From Pseudomonas wenzhouensis (lineage in GTDB: Bacteria > Pseudomonadota > Gammaproteobacteria > Pseudomonadales > Pseudomonadaceae), in contig NZ_CP072610.1 of the NCBI RefSeq assembly GCF_021029445.1, positions 1,302,001 through 1,366,000 of the forward strand: a stretch of 64,000 nucleotides of DNA. The letters are read 5' to 3'. Both the position numbers and the translations under genes were made by a program. Position 1 is the first letter of the stretch. The number at the start of each line of letters is the position of its first letter. The notes under the pieces were generated by a model. That model saw only the letters and a program-made list of their open reading frames with translations. It did no database searches and was not told where the DNA came from. Shown here one piece after another: positions 1 to 7,719 of this stretch.

Positions 1-546
1 GGTGAGCATGAACTCACTGACATTGAGCTTCGGGTGCTGGGCGCGCACAGCCTGCATCACGCGGTACAGGTCGTCGGCATCTTCCGGGTTGTAACCGGGT
101 GTGGCAGAGCGTGAGGCGGCGGCCATGAAGTCGTAGCTGGTCGGCGATGATAGCTGCACGACGTGGAAGCCGGCTCCGTAGAACAGCTTCTTCAGGTACT
201 CGGTGGTGCCGCTGGCGTAGTGGGCGCCGGTGCCGGCGATGATGAAGATCAGCGGCGCGCGGCCTTTCTGCTCGGCCAGGCGATAACGCAGCCGGGTCAC
301 TGGCCAGAAGTTCTCCAGCAACTCGAATTGTCGATCCGGGCGTAGGCGTACCGAGTAGTCGCGCTGCCTGATGTCGTCATCAGCCGGCAGCGCCGGGCGC
401 AGCTCGGGCGGCGTGGTGGCGATGGTCGCCTCGAACGGGTTGGCCAGCGGATAACCGTAGCTTTCGGCATCCACATCGGCGGCCAGCGCCGAGGCACAGA
501 AGACCAGGCCACCGAACAAGGCGGCGAGTCGGGCAAGGCTGTGCAT
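1..546 (-). CDS. Exported alpha/beta-hydrolase-like protein, N-terminal part
   Basis: The reading frame is open from an ATG at 546 to the left edge, giving the first 182 residues; the C-terminus lies outside the window. Residues 1-22 form a signal peptide ending in a run of Ala, so the product is exported. The segment FIIAGTGAHY (about 101-110) followed by a Gly/Phe/His-Val strand resembles the early beta-strands and oxyanion region of an alpha/beta hydrolase. The nucleophile elbow is not within the visible part. I cannot name a substrate, and the hydrolase assignment is an inference from the fold-like pattern only. Confidence 0.6.
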   Translation of the reverse strand, partial: MHSLARLAALFGGLVFCASALAADVDAESYGYPLANPFEATIATTPPELRPALPADDDIRQRDYSVRLRPDRQFELLENFWPVTRLRYRLAEQKGRAPLIFIIAGTGAHYASGTTEYLKKLFYGAGFHVVQLSSPTSYDFMAAASRSATPGYNPEDADDLYRVMQAVRAQHPKLNVSEFMLT

Positions 547-705
547 GTGTGTAAGTCCCTTTGAATAAGAGAACGTCTGGATTGAACAGCTGGCTTTCGA
601 CAGCAGCAAGCAGGGCAAAGTGCCAGACTATCCTGACCTATCGCGGGGATCTTGAGTAGCAGGGCCATGTGGTCAAGCGTGTCAGCCGGGGGCTGGCTTG
701 TTCAG

Positions 706-930
706 TCAGGCCTGATGGTGCAACCAGGCGTGCTTGGGACGCTCCGGTGCAGGCGGACGATTGCGCTCGAAACACTGCCAGATTTTTTCGTGGAAGTAGA
801 AACCCACCGAGTTGCACAGCGGTTCGATGGCGGCCACCAGGCCACTGGCGGCAACGCTGCCGGTCAGCGCGTAGGTGACGCCGAAGGCGATGCAGAAGTG
901 CATGATGGTGAAGGTCAGGGTCTTGAGCAT
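706..930 (-). CDS. DUF2061-type small membrane protein
   Basis: A 74-residue protein with a hydrophobic N-terminal helix containing the FGVTYALTGS segment that is typical of the DUF2061 family (small predicted inner-membrane proteins), a second hydrophobic stretch around residues 25-45, and a basic Pro/Arg-rich tail. The function of the family is unknown. The gene stands alone, with about 160 bases of non-coding sequence on either side. The start at 930 is the first Met of the hydrophobic segment. Family assignment is from the sequence pattern and not from a search. Confidence 0.7.
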   Translation of the reverse strand: MLKTLTFTIMHFCIAFGVTYALTGSVAASGLVAAIEPLCNSVGFYFHEKIWQCFERNRPPAPERPKHAWLHHQA

Positions 931-1091
931 GATGCACCTCGTTGAGAATCATTTCCTACGTAGGTAAGGCTAGTCGCACGCCCTCGAGTCGGGAAATGCG
1001 GCGTTTGCATGGTTGCAATAGCTCTACTCAATGAGGTTTTGGTTTTGAGGCCGTTTTTATCTATTTATCTTCGCCGCTCAAAGGAGGCGCA

Positions 1092-1460
1092 ATGTTTTGG
1101 CGTATGGCTGCCGACGCGCTGGTGGTGGTCCACCTCGGTTTCATCCTCTTCGTCATGCTCGGCGGCCTGTTGCTGCTGCGCTGGCCAAGGCTGATCTGGC
1201 TGCATGTGCCGGCGGTGGCCTGGGGTGTAATCGTCGAATGCCTGCACCTGGGCTGCCCGCTGACGCCCTGGGAAAACCAGTTGCGTCGTATGGCCGGGCA
1301 GGCCGGCTACGAGGGCGGCTTCATCGAGCATTATCTGATACCGCTGATCTATCCGGCCGGGCTCACTCCGGCTATTCAGCTGTGGCTGGGGGCCATCGTC
1401 GTGCTGGCCAACGCTGCCGTATATGCCTGGCTGATCGGGCGCTGGCGCAGGAAAACGTGA
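1092..1460 (+). CDS. DUF2784 family membrane protein
   Basis: A 122-residue protein with three to four hydrophobic helices. The N-terminal pattern ADALVVVHLGFILFVMLGG and the central ECLHLGCPLTPWEN segment with paired cysteines are characteristic of DUF2784 (predicted integral inner-membrane protein, function unknown). A strong ribosome binding site (AAAGGAGG) sits just before the ATG, which fixes the start. It appears to be a single-gene unit upstream of the SDR gene. Confidence 0.8.
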   Translation: MFWRMAADALVVVHLGFILFVMLGGLLLLRWPRLIWLHVPAVAWGVIVECLHLGCPLTPWENQLRRMAGQAGYEGGFIEHYLIPLIYPAGLTPAIQLWLGAIVVLANAAVYAWLIGRWRRKT

Positions 1461-1565
1461 TCGTGATTTGCCCTGCCTATTCATAAATCTGATGAAGGCA
1501 TGGTGGCTTTATCGCCTTCGCTACACTGGCAGCCATCGCAACCAATCAATAAAGGCAGGGCTGCT

Positions 1566-2378
1566 ATGCAAAACCGCATGATGATCACGGGCGCCGGTTC
1601 CGGTCTGGGCCGCGAAATGGCCCTGCGCTGGGCGCGTGAGGGCTGGCGCCTGGCGCTGGCCGATGTCAACGAGGCCGGGCTGGCGCAAACCCTTAAGCTG
1701 GTGCGTGAGGCCGGTGGTGATGGCTTCACCCGTCGCTGCGACGTGCGTGACTACAGCCAGCTGACCGCCCTGGCGCAAGCCTGCGAAGAGCAGTTCGGCG
1801 GTATCGATGTGATCGTCAACAACGCCGGTGTGGCCTCTGGTGGCTTCTTCAGCGAGCTGTCGCTGGAGGACTGGGACTGGCAGATCGCGATCAACCTGAT
1901 GGGCGTGGTCAAGGGCTGCAAGGCATTTCTGCCGCTGCTGGAAAAGAGCAAGGGCAAGATCGTCAATATCGCCTCCATGGCCGCCCTGATGCAGGGGCCG
2001 GGCATGAGCAACTACAACGTGGCCAAGGCCGGCGTGGTGGCCCTGTCGGAAAGCCTGCTGGTGGAGCTGCGCCAGCTGGAGATCGGCGTGCATGTGGTCT
2101 GTCCGTCCTTCTTCCAGACCAACCTGCTGGACTCCTTCCGCGGCCCGACCCCGGCGATGAAGGCTCAGGTCGGCAAGCTGCTGGAGAGTTCGCCGATCAG
2201 CGCAGCGGATATCGCCGATTACATCCACGCTGAAGTGGCCAAGGGCAGTTTCATGATCCTGCCGCATGAAATGGGGCGCATGGCCTGGGCGCTGAAGCAG
2301 AAGAACCCGCAGGCGCTGTATGACGAGATGGCCAATATGGCCGAGAAAATGCGCGGCAAGGCCAAGTCCGCCAGCTGA
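1566..2378 (+). CDS. Short-chain dehydrogenase/reductase (SDR)
   Basis: A classical SDR of 270 residues: an NAD(P)-binding TGAGSGLG motif at residues 8-15, NNAG at 85-88, and a catalytic Ser137, Tyr150 and Lys154 (YNVAK). It should be a soluble NAD(P)-dependent oxidoreductase of unknown substrate. The frame is open further upstream to an ATG at 1500, but the start at 1566 is preferred because AGGCAGGG precedes it and the glycine-rich motif then lies at the usual distance from the N-terminus. No operon partner is evident. Confidence 0.88.
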   Translation: MQNRMMITGAGSGLGREMALRWAREGWRLALADVNEAGLAQTLKLVREAGGDGFTRRCDVRDYSQLTALAQACEEQFGGIDVIVNNAGVASGGFFSELSLEDWDWQIAINLMGVVKGCKAFLPLLEKSKGKIVNIASMAALMQGPGMSNYNVAKAGVVALSESLLVELRQLEIGVHVVCPSFFQTNLLDSFRGPTPAMKAQVGKLLESSPISAADIADYIHAEVAKGSFMILPHEMGRMAWALKQKNPQALYDEMANMAEKMRGKAKSAS

Positions 2379-2478
2379 CCATGAGGTCAGTTATTTCCTC
2401 CTGCAGGCTTGCCTGGCGCGGCCTGCAGGGGTAGGGTGGCCGCCCCGGCCTGCCTGCCGTCATGACCTCGGATAACTT

Positions 2479-3642
2479 GTGAAACCAGTCCCTCGGGCCC
2501 TGTTGCTAGTGGCCCTGGTGTTGGCGGCGATCAATTTGCGCCCCGGCATCACGTCTCTCGCGCCGCTGATCGAGCGCATCGCCATGGAGCTGTCGCTAAG
2601 CCGCAGCTTCATCAGCCTGACCACGGCCTTGCCGGTATTGTGCATGGGCCTGCTCGCGCCCCTGGCACCGCGCCTGGCCATGCGCTGGGGGCTGGAGCGC
2701 ACCATCCTGGTCTGTCTCGGAGTAATTGGCCTGGCGCTGTTGTCGCGTCTGGCCGCGTATCAGAGTGCGGTGCTGATCGGCAGTGCCATCGCGCTGGGCG
2801 CTGCCATCGCGGTGGCCGGACCGTTGCTGTCGGGCTTTATCAAGCGCCATTTCGCCAGCCAGATGGGGCGTGTGGTCGGCTGGTATTCGCTGGGCATGGC
2901 CATTGGTGGTGCCGGTGGTGCAGTGCTGACTGCGCCGGCCACGGCGCTGTTCGGCGATGCCTGGCACCTGGGCCTGGCCGTGTGGGCTACGCCGGCGTTG
3001 CTCGGGGTGATGCTCTGGCTGTGGCTGCCCAACCAGGCCGGCGCAGCCGAAGGCCAGGAGAGTGCTGGATTGCCCTGGCGGCAGCCGCGCGCCTGGCTGA
3101 TCAGTTGTTTCTTCGCCATTCAGGCCGGACTGTTCTATGCCATCGCCACCTGGGCCGTGGCACGCTACCACGAAGCCGGGCTGAGCATGTTGCGCAGCAA
3201 CTCGCTGCTCAGCCTGGCCATGCTCATGGGCTTGCCCAGTTCATTCCTGTTGCCCTGGCTGGCTCAGCGCTACAACGCCCGTTACCCGCTGTTGCTGGCG
3301 TGCGGGCTGGTCACCTGTGGCTGCCTGGCGATGGTGACCTTCATGCCGCGTTTCGTTCCCGAATTGTGGGCGGTGGTCATGGGCTTCTCGATGGGCGGCT
3401 CCTTCGCCCTGTCACTGGTGCTGCCGCTGTACGAAGCCGGTTCACCGCTGGCAGTCAGCCGCTGGACGGCGATGATGCTGTTCACCGGTTACAGCCTTGG
3501 CAGCCTGACACCGATTCTCACCGGGCTGGCCCGCGATCTGTCCGGCAGCTACCGTTTGCCGTTCGCGGTGCTCACCGGGCTGGCCCTGGTGATGACGCTG
3601 GTAGCCTGGTTACTGGGGCGTCATCGCCAGCAGCGGCATTGA
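2479..3642 (+). CDS. MFS transporter, CynX/NimT-like
   Basis: A 387-residue integral membrane protein with about 12 hydrophobic segments, starting at a GTG codon. The N-terminal AAINLRPGITSLAPLIERI pattern is characteristic of the CynX/NimT group of the major facilitator superfamily (CynX is the putative cyanate transporter of E. coli). No cyanase gene is nearby, so the substrate is unknown; sugars, nitroimidazoles or organic anions cannot be distinguished. It lies about 100 bases after the SDR gene and may be transcribed separately. Confidence 0.82.
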   Translation: MKPVPRALLLVALVLAAINLRPGITSLAPLIERIAMELSLSRSFISLTTALPVLCMGLLAPLAPRLAMRWGLERTILVCLGVIGLALLSRLAAYQSAVLIGSAIALGAAIAVAGPLLSGFIKRHFASQMGRVVGWYSLGMAIGGAGGAVLTAPATALFGDAWHLGLAVWATPALLGVMLWLWLPNQAGAAEGQESAGLPWRQPRAWLISCFFAIQAGLFYAIATWAVARYHEAGLSMLRSNSLLSLAMLMGLPSSFLLPWLAQRYNARYPLLLACGLVTCGCLAMVTFMPRFVPELWAVVMGFSMGGSFALSLVLPLYEAGSPLAVSRWTAMMLFTGYSLGSLTPILTGLARDLSGSYRLPFAVLTGLALVMTLVAWLLGRHRQQRH

Positions 3643-3716
3643 ACAATTGGCCGCAGTTCCTTTCCTGCCCAGGCGGGCTGTGTTAGAAGGCGTTCTGCTT
3701 TTTCAGGAGTGCCGGT

Positions 3717-4145
3717 GTGGAGTCCGAATCCATCGTCTATGGCTGCATCCGCGACTGGCCCTCGGATGACCCCGAGCTGCGTCGCCTGCGCCGTGAAACC
3801 AATCATGGCGTGCTGGCGGAATTGCCGGCTGGCGAGTTGTGGCCTTTTCTCGGGCGCGAGATGTTTTCCTTCTGCGAGACGCCGGGGGCGGGGTTGTACC
3901 AGACCCAGGTGATCCACTTCGGCGCCAGCTATGGCGCGATCGAGTACGAGTGGAACCTGTGGATCGAGGCTTTCGAGGCGTTGCTCAAGCGGCTGTATTG
4001 GGCCAGCGCAGTGGTGCACCTGGATACCGAGCTGGGTGGTCTGCACACCTTCCGCTGGGAGTCCGACAACGGCTTTCACAGCCCGCAGGAAGGTGCGTTA
4101 CGCGTGCGCTGTGCCTGGGAGCGTGAAGGCAGCTTGCGTGGTTAG
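3717..4145 (+). CDS. Conserved hypothetical protein, unknown function
   Basis: A 142-residue soluble, acidic and aromatic-rich protein that I do not recognise. It begins with GTG at 3717, preceded by CAGGAG at the right distance. It has no signal peptide, membrane segment or nucleotide-binding motif. Trp and Phe are frequent, with an IEYEWNLWIEAFE helix in the middle. It lies nine bases upstream of a ynfA-type gene and may be co-transcribed with it. Third-position GC is high as in its neighbours, which supports real coding. Confidence 0.7.
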   Translation: MESESIVYGCIRDWPSDDPELRRLRRETNHGVLAELPAGELWPFLGREMFSFCETPGAGLYQTQVIHFGASYGAIEYEWNLWIEAFEALLKRLYWASAVVHLDTELGGLHTFRWESDNGFHSPQEGALRVRCAWEREGSLRG

Positions 4146-4154
4146 GTTAGGCGC

Positions 4155-4487
4155 ATGATCAACTATCTCTGGTTCCTGCTGGCCGCGTTGTTCGAGATTG
4201 CCGGTTGCTACGCCTTCTGGATGTGGCTGCGGCTTGATCGCAGTGTCTGGTGGATTGTCCCGGGGCTGCTCAGCCTGGCGCTGTTTGCGCTGATTCTGAC
4301 GCGTGTCGAGGCCGCCTTCGCCGGTCGTGCCTATGCCGCCTATGGCGGTGTGTACATCGTCGCATCGCTGCTGTGGCTGGCGCTGATCGAGAAGACCCGG
4401 CCCATGCTCAGCGATTGGTTGGGCGCAGCGCTGTGCCTGGCGGGCGCCACCCTCATTCTGCTGGGCCCGCGACTGCAGTCTTCCTGA
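4155..4487 (+). CDS. ynfA: YnfA family (UPF0060) inner-membrane protein
   Basis: A 110-residue protein with four hydrophobic helices. The [17 protein letters not shown] segment, the [11 protein letters not shown] segment and the conserved [13 protein letters not shown] before the last helix are diagnostic of the YnfA family. Members are small inner-membrane proteins related to SMR-type multidrug transporters; a role in drug efflux has been proposed in enteric bacteria. The start follows the upstream hypothetical gene by nine bases. Confidence 0.9.
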   Translation: MINYLWFLLAALFEIAGCYAFWMWLRLDRSVWWIVPGLLSLALFALILTRVEAAFAGRAYAAYGGVYIVASLLWLALIEKTRPMLSDWLGAALCLAGATLILLGPRLQSS

Positions 4488-4520
4488 GCTGCTTATAAGT
4501 AGCGGATGTAAAAAGTTCCG

Positions 4521-4538
4521 CTGTCATCAAATATTTAT
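4521..4538 (+). promoter_or_regulatory. Candidate PhoB box (one good half-site)
   Basis: CTGTCAT followed by CAAA and TATTTAT. The first seven bases match the Pho box repeat exactly; the second repeat matches at only three of seven positions. It lies about 110 bases before the OprO/OprP-type porin, whose P. aeruginosa relatives are PhoB-controlled. Confidence 0.35.
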
Positions 4539-4583
4539 ATATCGGCAACTGCGCTGAAATAACCCCTCGCCAAGATTCCCCCC

Positions 4584-4612
4584 AACACGAACGAGCCCAT
4601 CGCTCGGGTGTT
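4584..4612 (+). repeat. Interrupted hairpin in the porin leader
   Basis: AACAC pairs with GTGTT and CGAGC pairs with GCTCG around a CCATC loop, followed by TTTT. It may be a weak terminator for the upstream ynfA gene or a 5' leader structure of the porin mRNA. Confidence 0.35.
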
Positions 4613-4645
4613 TTCAACACTTAAAGTCCAACAGGGGAATCCTCG

Positions 4646-5950
4646 ATGATCCGTAAGCACTTCGCCGGTTTCGCAGCCAGCGCTCTGGCTCTGGCCGTTT
4701 CCGCCCAGGCTTTCGCCGGCACCGTCACCACTGACGGCGCCGACCTCGTGATCAAGACCAAAGGTGGCCTGGAAGTCGCCACCACTGACAAGGCATTCAG
4801 CTTCAAGCTGAGCGGCAAGCTGCAGTGGGATGCCACTCAGTTCGATGGCCTGATGGCTGCCGACCAGAACAAGCCGTTCGACGATACCTTCAACACCTTT
4901 ATCCGTCGCGGTGAGTTCGGCCTGGAAGGCACGGCCTACAGCGATTGGGACTGGGGGCTGCGTCTGAGCTACGACGAAGCCGATGACACCAGTGTCGACC
5001 GTGCCTTCATCGCCTACACCGGCCTGGACATCGGAACCTTCACCGTCGGTCGTTTCGGGGTCGATTACGGCCTGGAGAACTCCACCAGCTCCTCCTGGAT
5101 CACCGCCATCGAACGTCCGTTCATGTACGACTTCCTCAATGGTGATGAGGACACCCAGTTCGGTGTCAACTTCAAGCATTCGGGCGACAACTACGGCCTG
5201 ATGGCCCAGGTTGCCACCTACGAAGGCGACAACAACTACAAGAACGAAGACAACGACGAACTGTACGGCTACACCCTGCGCGCCCACTGGGCTCCGTATC
5301 TCAATGGCACCGACGTCATTCACCTCGCGGCCAACTACCACAACAGCGAGTCCGACGATAACCGTGCCCGCGCGCGCACCCGCATGGGGATTCGCAGCGA
5401 CAACGACTTCCGCCTGACCTTCGGCGATGTGCGCGTGGCCGACAAGGACGTTGAATGGGTGCTGGAATCCGGTGCTCAGTTCGGTTCTTTCCGTGCTCAG
5501 GCCGAGTATTTCCAGCGTCAGATCAGCGGCGAAACGCTGGCCGGCGCCAAGTCCGACGTCGACCTCAATGGCTATTACGCTCAGGTTTCCTACATGTTCA
5601 ACGGCGTGCGCCAGTACAAGGCTGCCGATGGCAAGTGGGACAAGCCGGACAACATGAAAGGCTCCTGGGAAATCTTCGCTCGTTACGAGAGCACCACCAT
5701 CGACTCCGATGCCGGTGCCATTCCGGGCAACCTGGGGCTGGCCGGTATCGTCGCTGACGACGTCAACGACGAGTTCGAGACCAAGGCCATGGTGGTCGGT
5801 GTGAACTACTTCGTGACCCCGTCCGTACGCACCAGCCTGAACTACGTCGACTATCAGGTGGACAACATCAATACCTCCAACCAGGTTGGTGGCAAGAGCG
5901 TGCAGGACGATGGCAAGGCCATCGTAGGTCGCCTGCAGTACGTCTTCTAA
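4646..5950 (+). CDS. OprO/OprP-type phosphate/polyphosphate-selective porin
   Basis: A 434-residue outer-membrane porin with a signal peptide (residues 1-24, cleavage after AFA) and a C-terminal Phe (RLQYVF), as in trimeric porins. The N-terminal TTDGADLVIKTKGGLEV followed by FSFKLSGKLQWDATQF matches the OprO/OprP family, which transports phosphate (OprP) or pyrophosphate/polyphosphate (OprO). Which anion is preferred cannot be decided by eye. The gene is monocistronic, with a hairpin-bearing leader and a strong terminator. A half Pho box upstream suggests phosphate-starvation control. Confidence 0.88.
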   Translation: MIRKHFAGFAASALALAVSAQAFAGTVTTDGADLVIKTKGGLEVATTDKAFSFKLSGKLQWDATQFDGLMAADQNKPFDDTFNTFIRRGEFGLEGTAYSDWDWGLRLSYDEADDTSVDRAFIAYTGLDIGTFTVGRFGVDYGLENSTSSSWITAIERPFMYDFLNGDEDTQFGVNFKHSGDNYGLMAQVATYEGDNNYKNEDNDELYGYTLRAHWAPYLNGTDVIHLAANYHNSESDDNRARARTRMGIRSDNDFRLTFGDVRVADKDVEWVLESGAQFGSFRAQAEYFQRQISGETLAGAKSDVDLNGYYAQVSYMFNGVRQYKAADGKWDKPDNMKGSWEIFARYESTTIDSDAGAIPGNLGLAGIVADDVNDEFETKAMVVGVNYFVTPSVRTSLNYVDYQVDNINTSNQVGGKSVQDDGKAIVGRLQYVF

Positions 5951-5979
5951 GTAACACCTTCAACCGTTGCTCCTGATTG

Positions 5980-6006
5980 AGCCCCGCCACTGGCGGGGCT
6001 TTTTTA
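5980..6006 (+). terminator. Rho-independent terminator after the porin
   Basis: A near-perfect hairpin (AGCCCCGCCA / TGGCGGGGCT) is followed by a run of T. Confidence 0.9.
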
Positions 6007-6032
6007 TCGATAAATTCTTTGGAGATGCCTCG

Positions 6033-6962
6033 ATGCGTCCAATCATCCTGCTACTGCTTGCGTTGGGGGTGAGCTCAGCCGCCCTGGCTCAGGATTACAG
6101 GGCAGCCAAGCCTGGCGAGCTGCTTCAGGTGCCGCTGCGGGCCTTGCATCCGACCCAGGCTGTGGTCGGTTACGACCAGATCTACTACAAGCTCGGCCGC
6201 TTTGCACAAGAGCGCAACAAGCTGTTCGACGAATACTGCGAGGCCAACGGGCAGGGCGAAAGTGCCAGTGTGCCGGGGGATGCCGACCTGCACAAACCAG
6301 ACAGCTTCACCTGTCAGAACCAGGTCGGTGCCCGCAGCGGCGAGATGAAAACGGTGGTCGTCGGCCCCCAGGGCAAGCTGTTCCTGACCGATGGCCATCA
6401 CACCTTCACCGTGCTGCTGGAGCACCCCAGGGGTGGGGAGAGTCTGAACATGTGGGTCAAGGTGACCGACAACTTCAGTGACAGCCCGGACATGGCCAGT
6501 TTCTGGCAGCGCATGGCGCAGGCAGGCAAGGCCTGGCTCAGGGACGGTAGCGGTCAGGTCATCGACCCTCAGCAGATACCCGGCCAACTGGGCTTGCAGC
6601 ACCTGGCCAACGACCCCTATCGGGCGTTGGTGTACTTCACCCGCGAGGTGGGTTACGACAAACCGCGCTCCGGCGAAGTGGCCCCGGAGTTCCTGGAGTT
6701 CTACTGGGGCAACTGGTTGCGCTCGGTGATGGCGCTGGATGGCTATGACCTGAGCGAGCGTGGCGATTACCGCGACGCGGTCGAAGCGGCGGCGAAGAAG
6801 ATGGTGGCACTCGCGCCAGAAGATGAAGTCGGCAACAGTGGCTTCAAGGCCCGTGAGCTGGGCGGCTATTCGTCGATGGATCGCAAGGAGCTGAACAAGG
6901 TGGCCGGCCGCAAGCTGAACTATGTCACCCGCTACAAGAAGGCGTTGGCCGATACGCATTGA
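6033..6962 (+). CDS. Exported ParB/Srx-like (ParBc_2) domain protein
   Basis: A 309-residue protein with a signal peptide (residues 1-19, cleaved after ALA). The rest resembles the ParB-like nuclease superfamily subgroup ParBc_2: a QVPLRALHPTQAVVGYDQI start strand and the signature DGHHTF at 120-125. The fold is shared with ParB and sulfiredoxin, but the secretion signal rules out a role in chromosome partitioning in the cytoplasm. The true activity is unknown. The frame is open upstream to 5967, but the Met at 6033 starts the signal peptide and is preceded by GGAGA. It lies between the phosphate porin and an exported pyrophosphatase that converges on it. Confidence 0.78.
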   Translation: MRPIILLLLALGVSSAALAQDYRAAKPGELLQVPLRALHPTQAVVGYDQIYYKLGRFAQERNKLFDEYCEANGQGESASVPGDADLHKPDSFTCQNQVGARSGEMKTVVVGPQGKLFLTDGHHTFTVLLEHPRGGESLNMWVKVTDNFSDSPDMASFWQRMAQAGKAWLRDGSGQVIDPQQIPGQLGLQHLANDPYRALVYFTREVGYDKPRSGEVAPEFLEFYWGNWLRSVMALDGYDLSERGDYRDAVEAAAKKMVALAPEDEVGNSGFKARELGGYSSMDRKELNKVAGRKLNYVTRYKKALADTH

Positions 6963-6972
6963 TCACGACTGC

Positions 6973-7003
6973 AGACAAGCCCGACGCTCGGTCAGGCTTG
7001 TCT
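6973..7003. terminator. Hairpin shared by converging genes
   Basis: AGACAAGCC pairs with GGCTTGTCT, with an inner GAC/GTC pairing. It lacks a clear T-run, but sits between the two converging stop codons, so it may serve both genes. Confidence 0.5.
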
Positions 7004-7012
7004 GGTGAGTGA

Positions 7013-7618
7013 TCAGTTGTTGCTTGTGTAGTTTTCCAGCGCGGTCTTAATCATCTGGCGTGCTTCGGCGGCATTGCCGTAGCCATTGAGTTCGACTTTC
7101 TTGCGGCCTTCGGGCAGTTGCTTGTAAACGCGGAAGAACGCCTCGATGCGCTGACGTTCGATCAGCGGCAGGTCATCGATGTCCTTGATGTTGTCGTAGC
7201 TCGGGTCGATATCGCTGCTGGGCACACCGATGATCTTTTCGTCCGCTTCACCGCCATCGATCATCTTCAGATAACCGATCGGGCGGAACTTGATCAGAAC
7301 TCCAGGGTGAAGTGGTTCGCGCGTCAGCACCAGGCCGTCGAGCGGATCGTTGTCGCCACCCAGGGTGCGAGAAAGCGAGCCGTAGTTGGCCGGGTAAACC
7401 ACAGGCATGGACTGGAAGCGGTCGACGAAAACCAGGCCTTCTTCGTTGATCTCATATTTGGTGAAGCTGCCCGCCGGGATTTCCACCGCCATGTGCACGT
7501 TATTCGGTGCATCCTCTGCCTGAGAGGCGTGAAAGGGATGGGTGATCGACTGCTGTGCGATGGCTGTGCCGCTGCCGAGCAGCAGGGCGAGGGTGGTGGC
7601 GAGAATGGATCGTTGCAT
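7013..7618 (-). CDS. Exported type I inorganic pyrophosphatase
   Basis: A 201-residue protein with a signal peptide (1-21, cleaved after AIA) followed by a complete family I inorganic pyrophosphatase. The signature DNDPLDG (residues 89-95) carries the metal-binding aspartates. It should hydrolyse pyrophosphate to phosphate outside the cytoplasm, which is unusual because the housekeeping Ppa enzyme is cytosolic. The start at 7618 is preferred because AAGGAG precedes it; a longer frame to 7678 would bury the signal peptide. It lies about 1 kb from a phosphate/pyrophosphate-type porin, so a joint role in phosphorus acquisition is possible. Confidence 0.88.
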   Translation of the reverse strand: MQRSILATTLALLLGSGTAIAQQSITHPFHASQAEDAPNNVHMAVEIPAGSFTKYEINEEGLVFVDRFQSMPVVYPANYGSLSRTLGGDNDPLDGLVLTREPLHPGVLIKFRPIGYLKMIDGGEADEKIIGVPSSDIDPSYDNIKDIDDLPLIERQRIEAFFRVYKQLPEGRKKVELNGYGNAAEARQMIKTALENYTSNN

Positions 7619-7719
7619 GCGTAACTCCTTCACAGCGCTGAAAATAATAAGGTTGGCCCGCTCATAGTGCCGGTGCATTGTTAGAGATATATTGCAGCCT
7701 GACTGGCGGGATTCAGCTC

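Noticed and set aside
2640..3686. 348-residue plus-strand frame overlapping the MFS gene
   Set aside because: It is in another frame of the CynX-like transporter and shows no membrane pattern or known motif.
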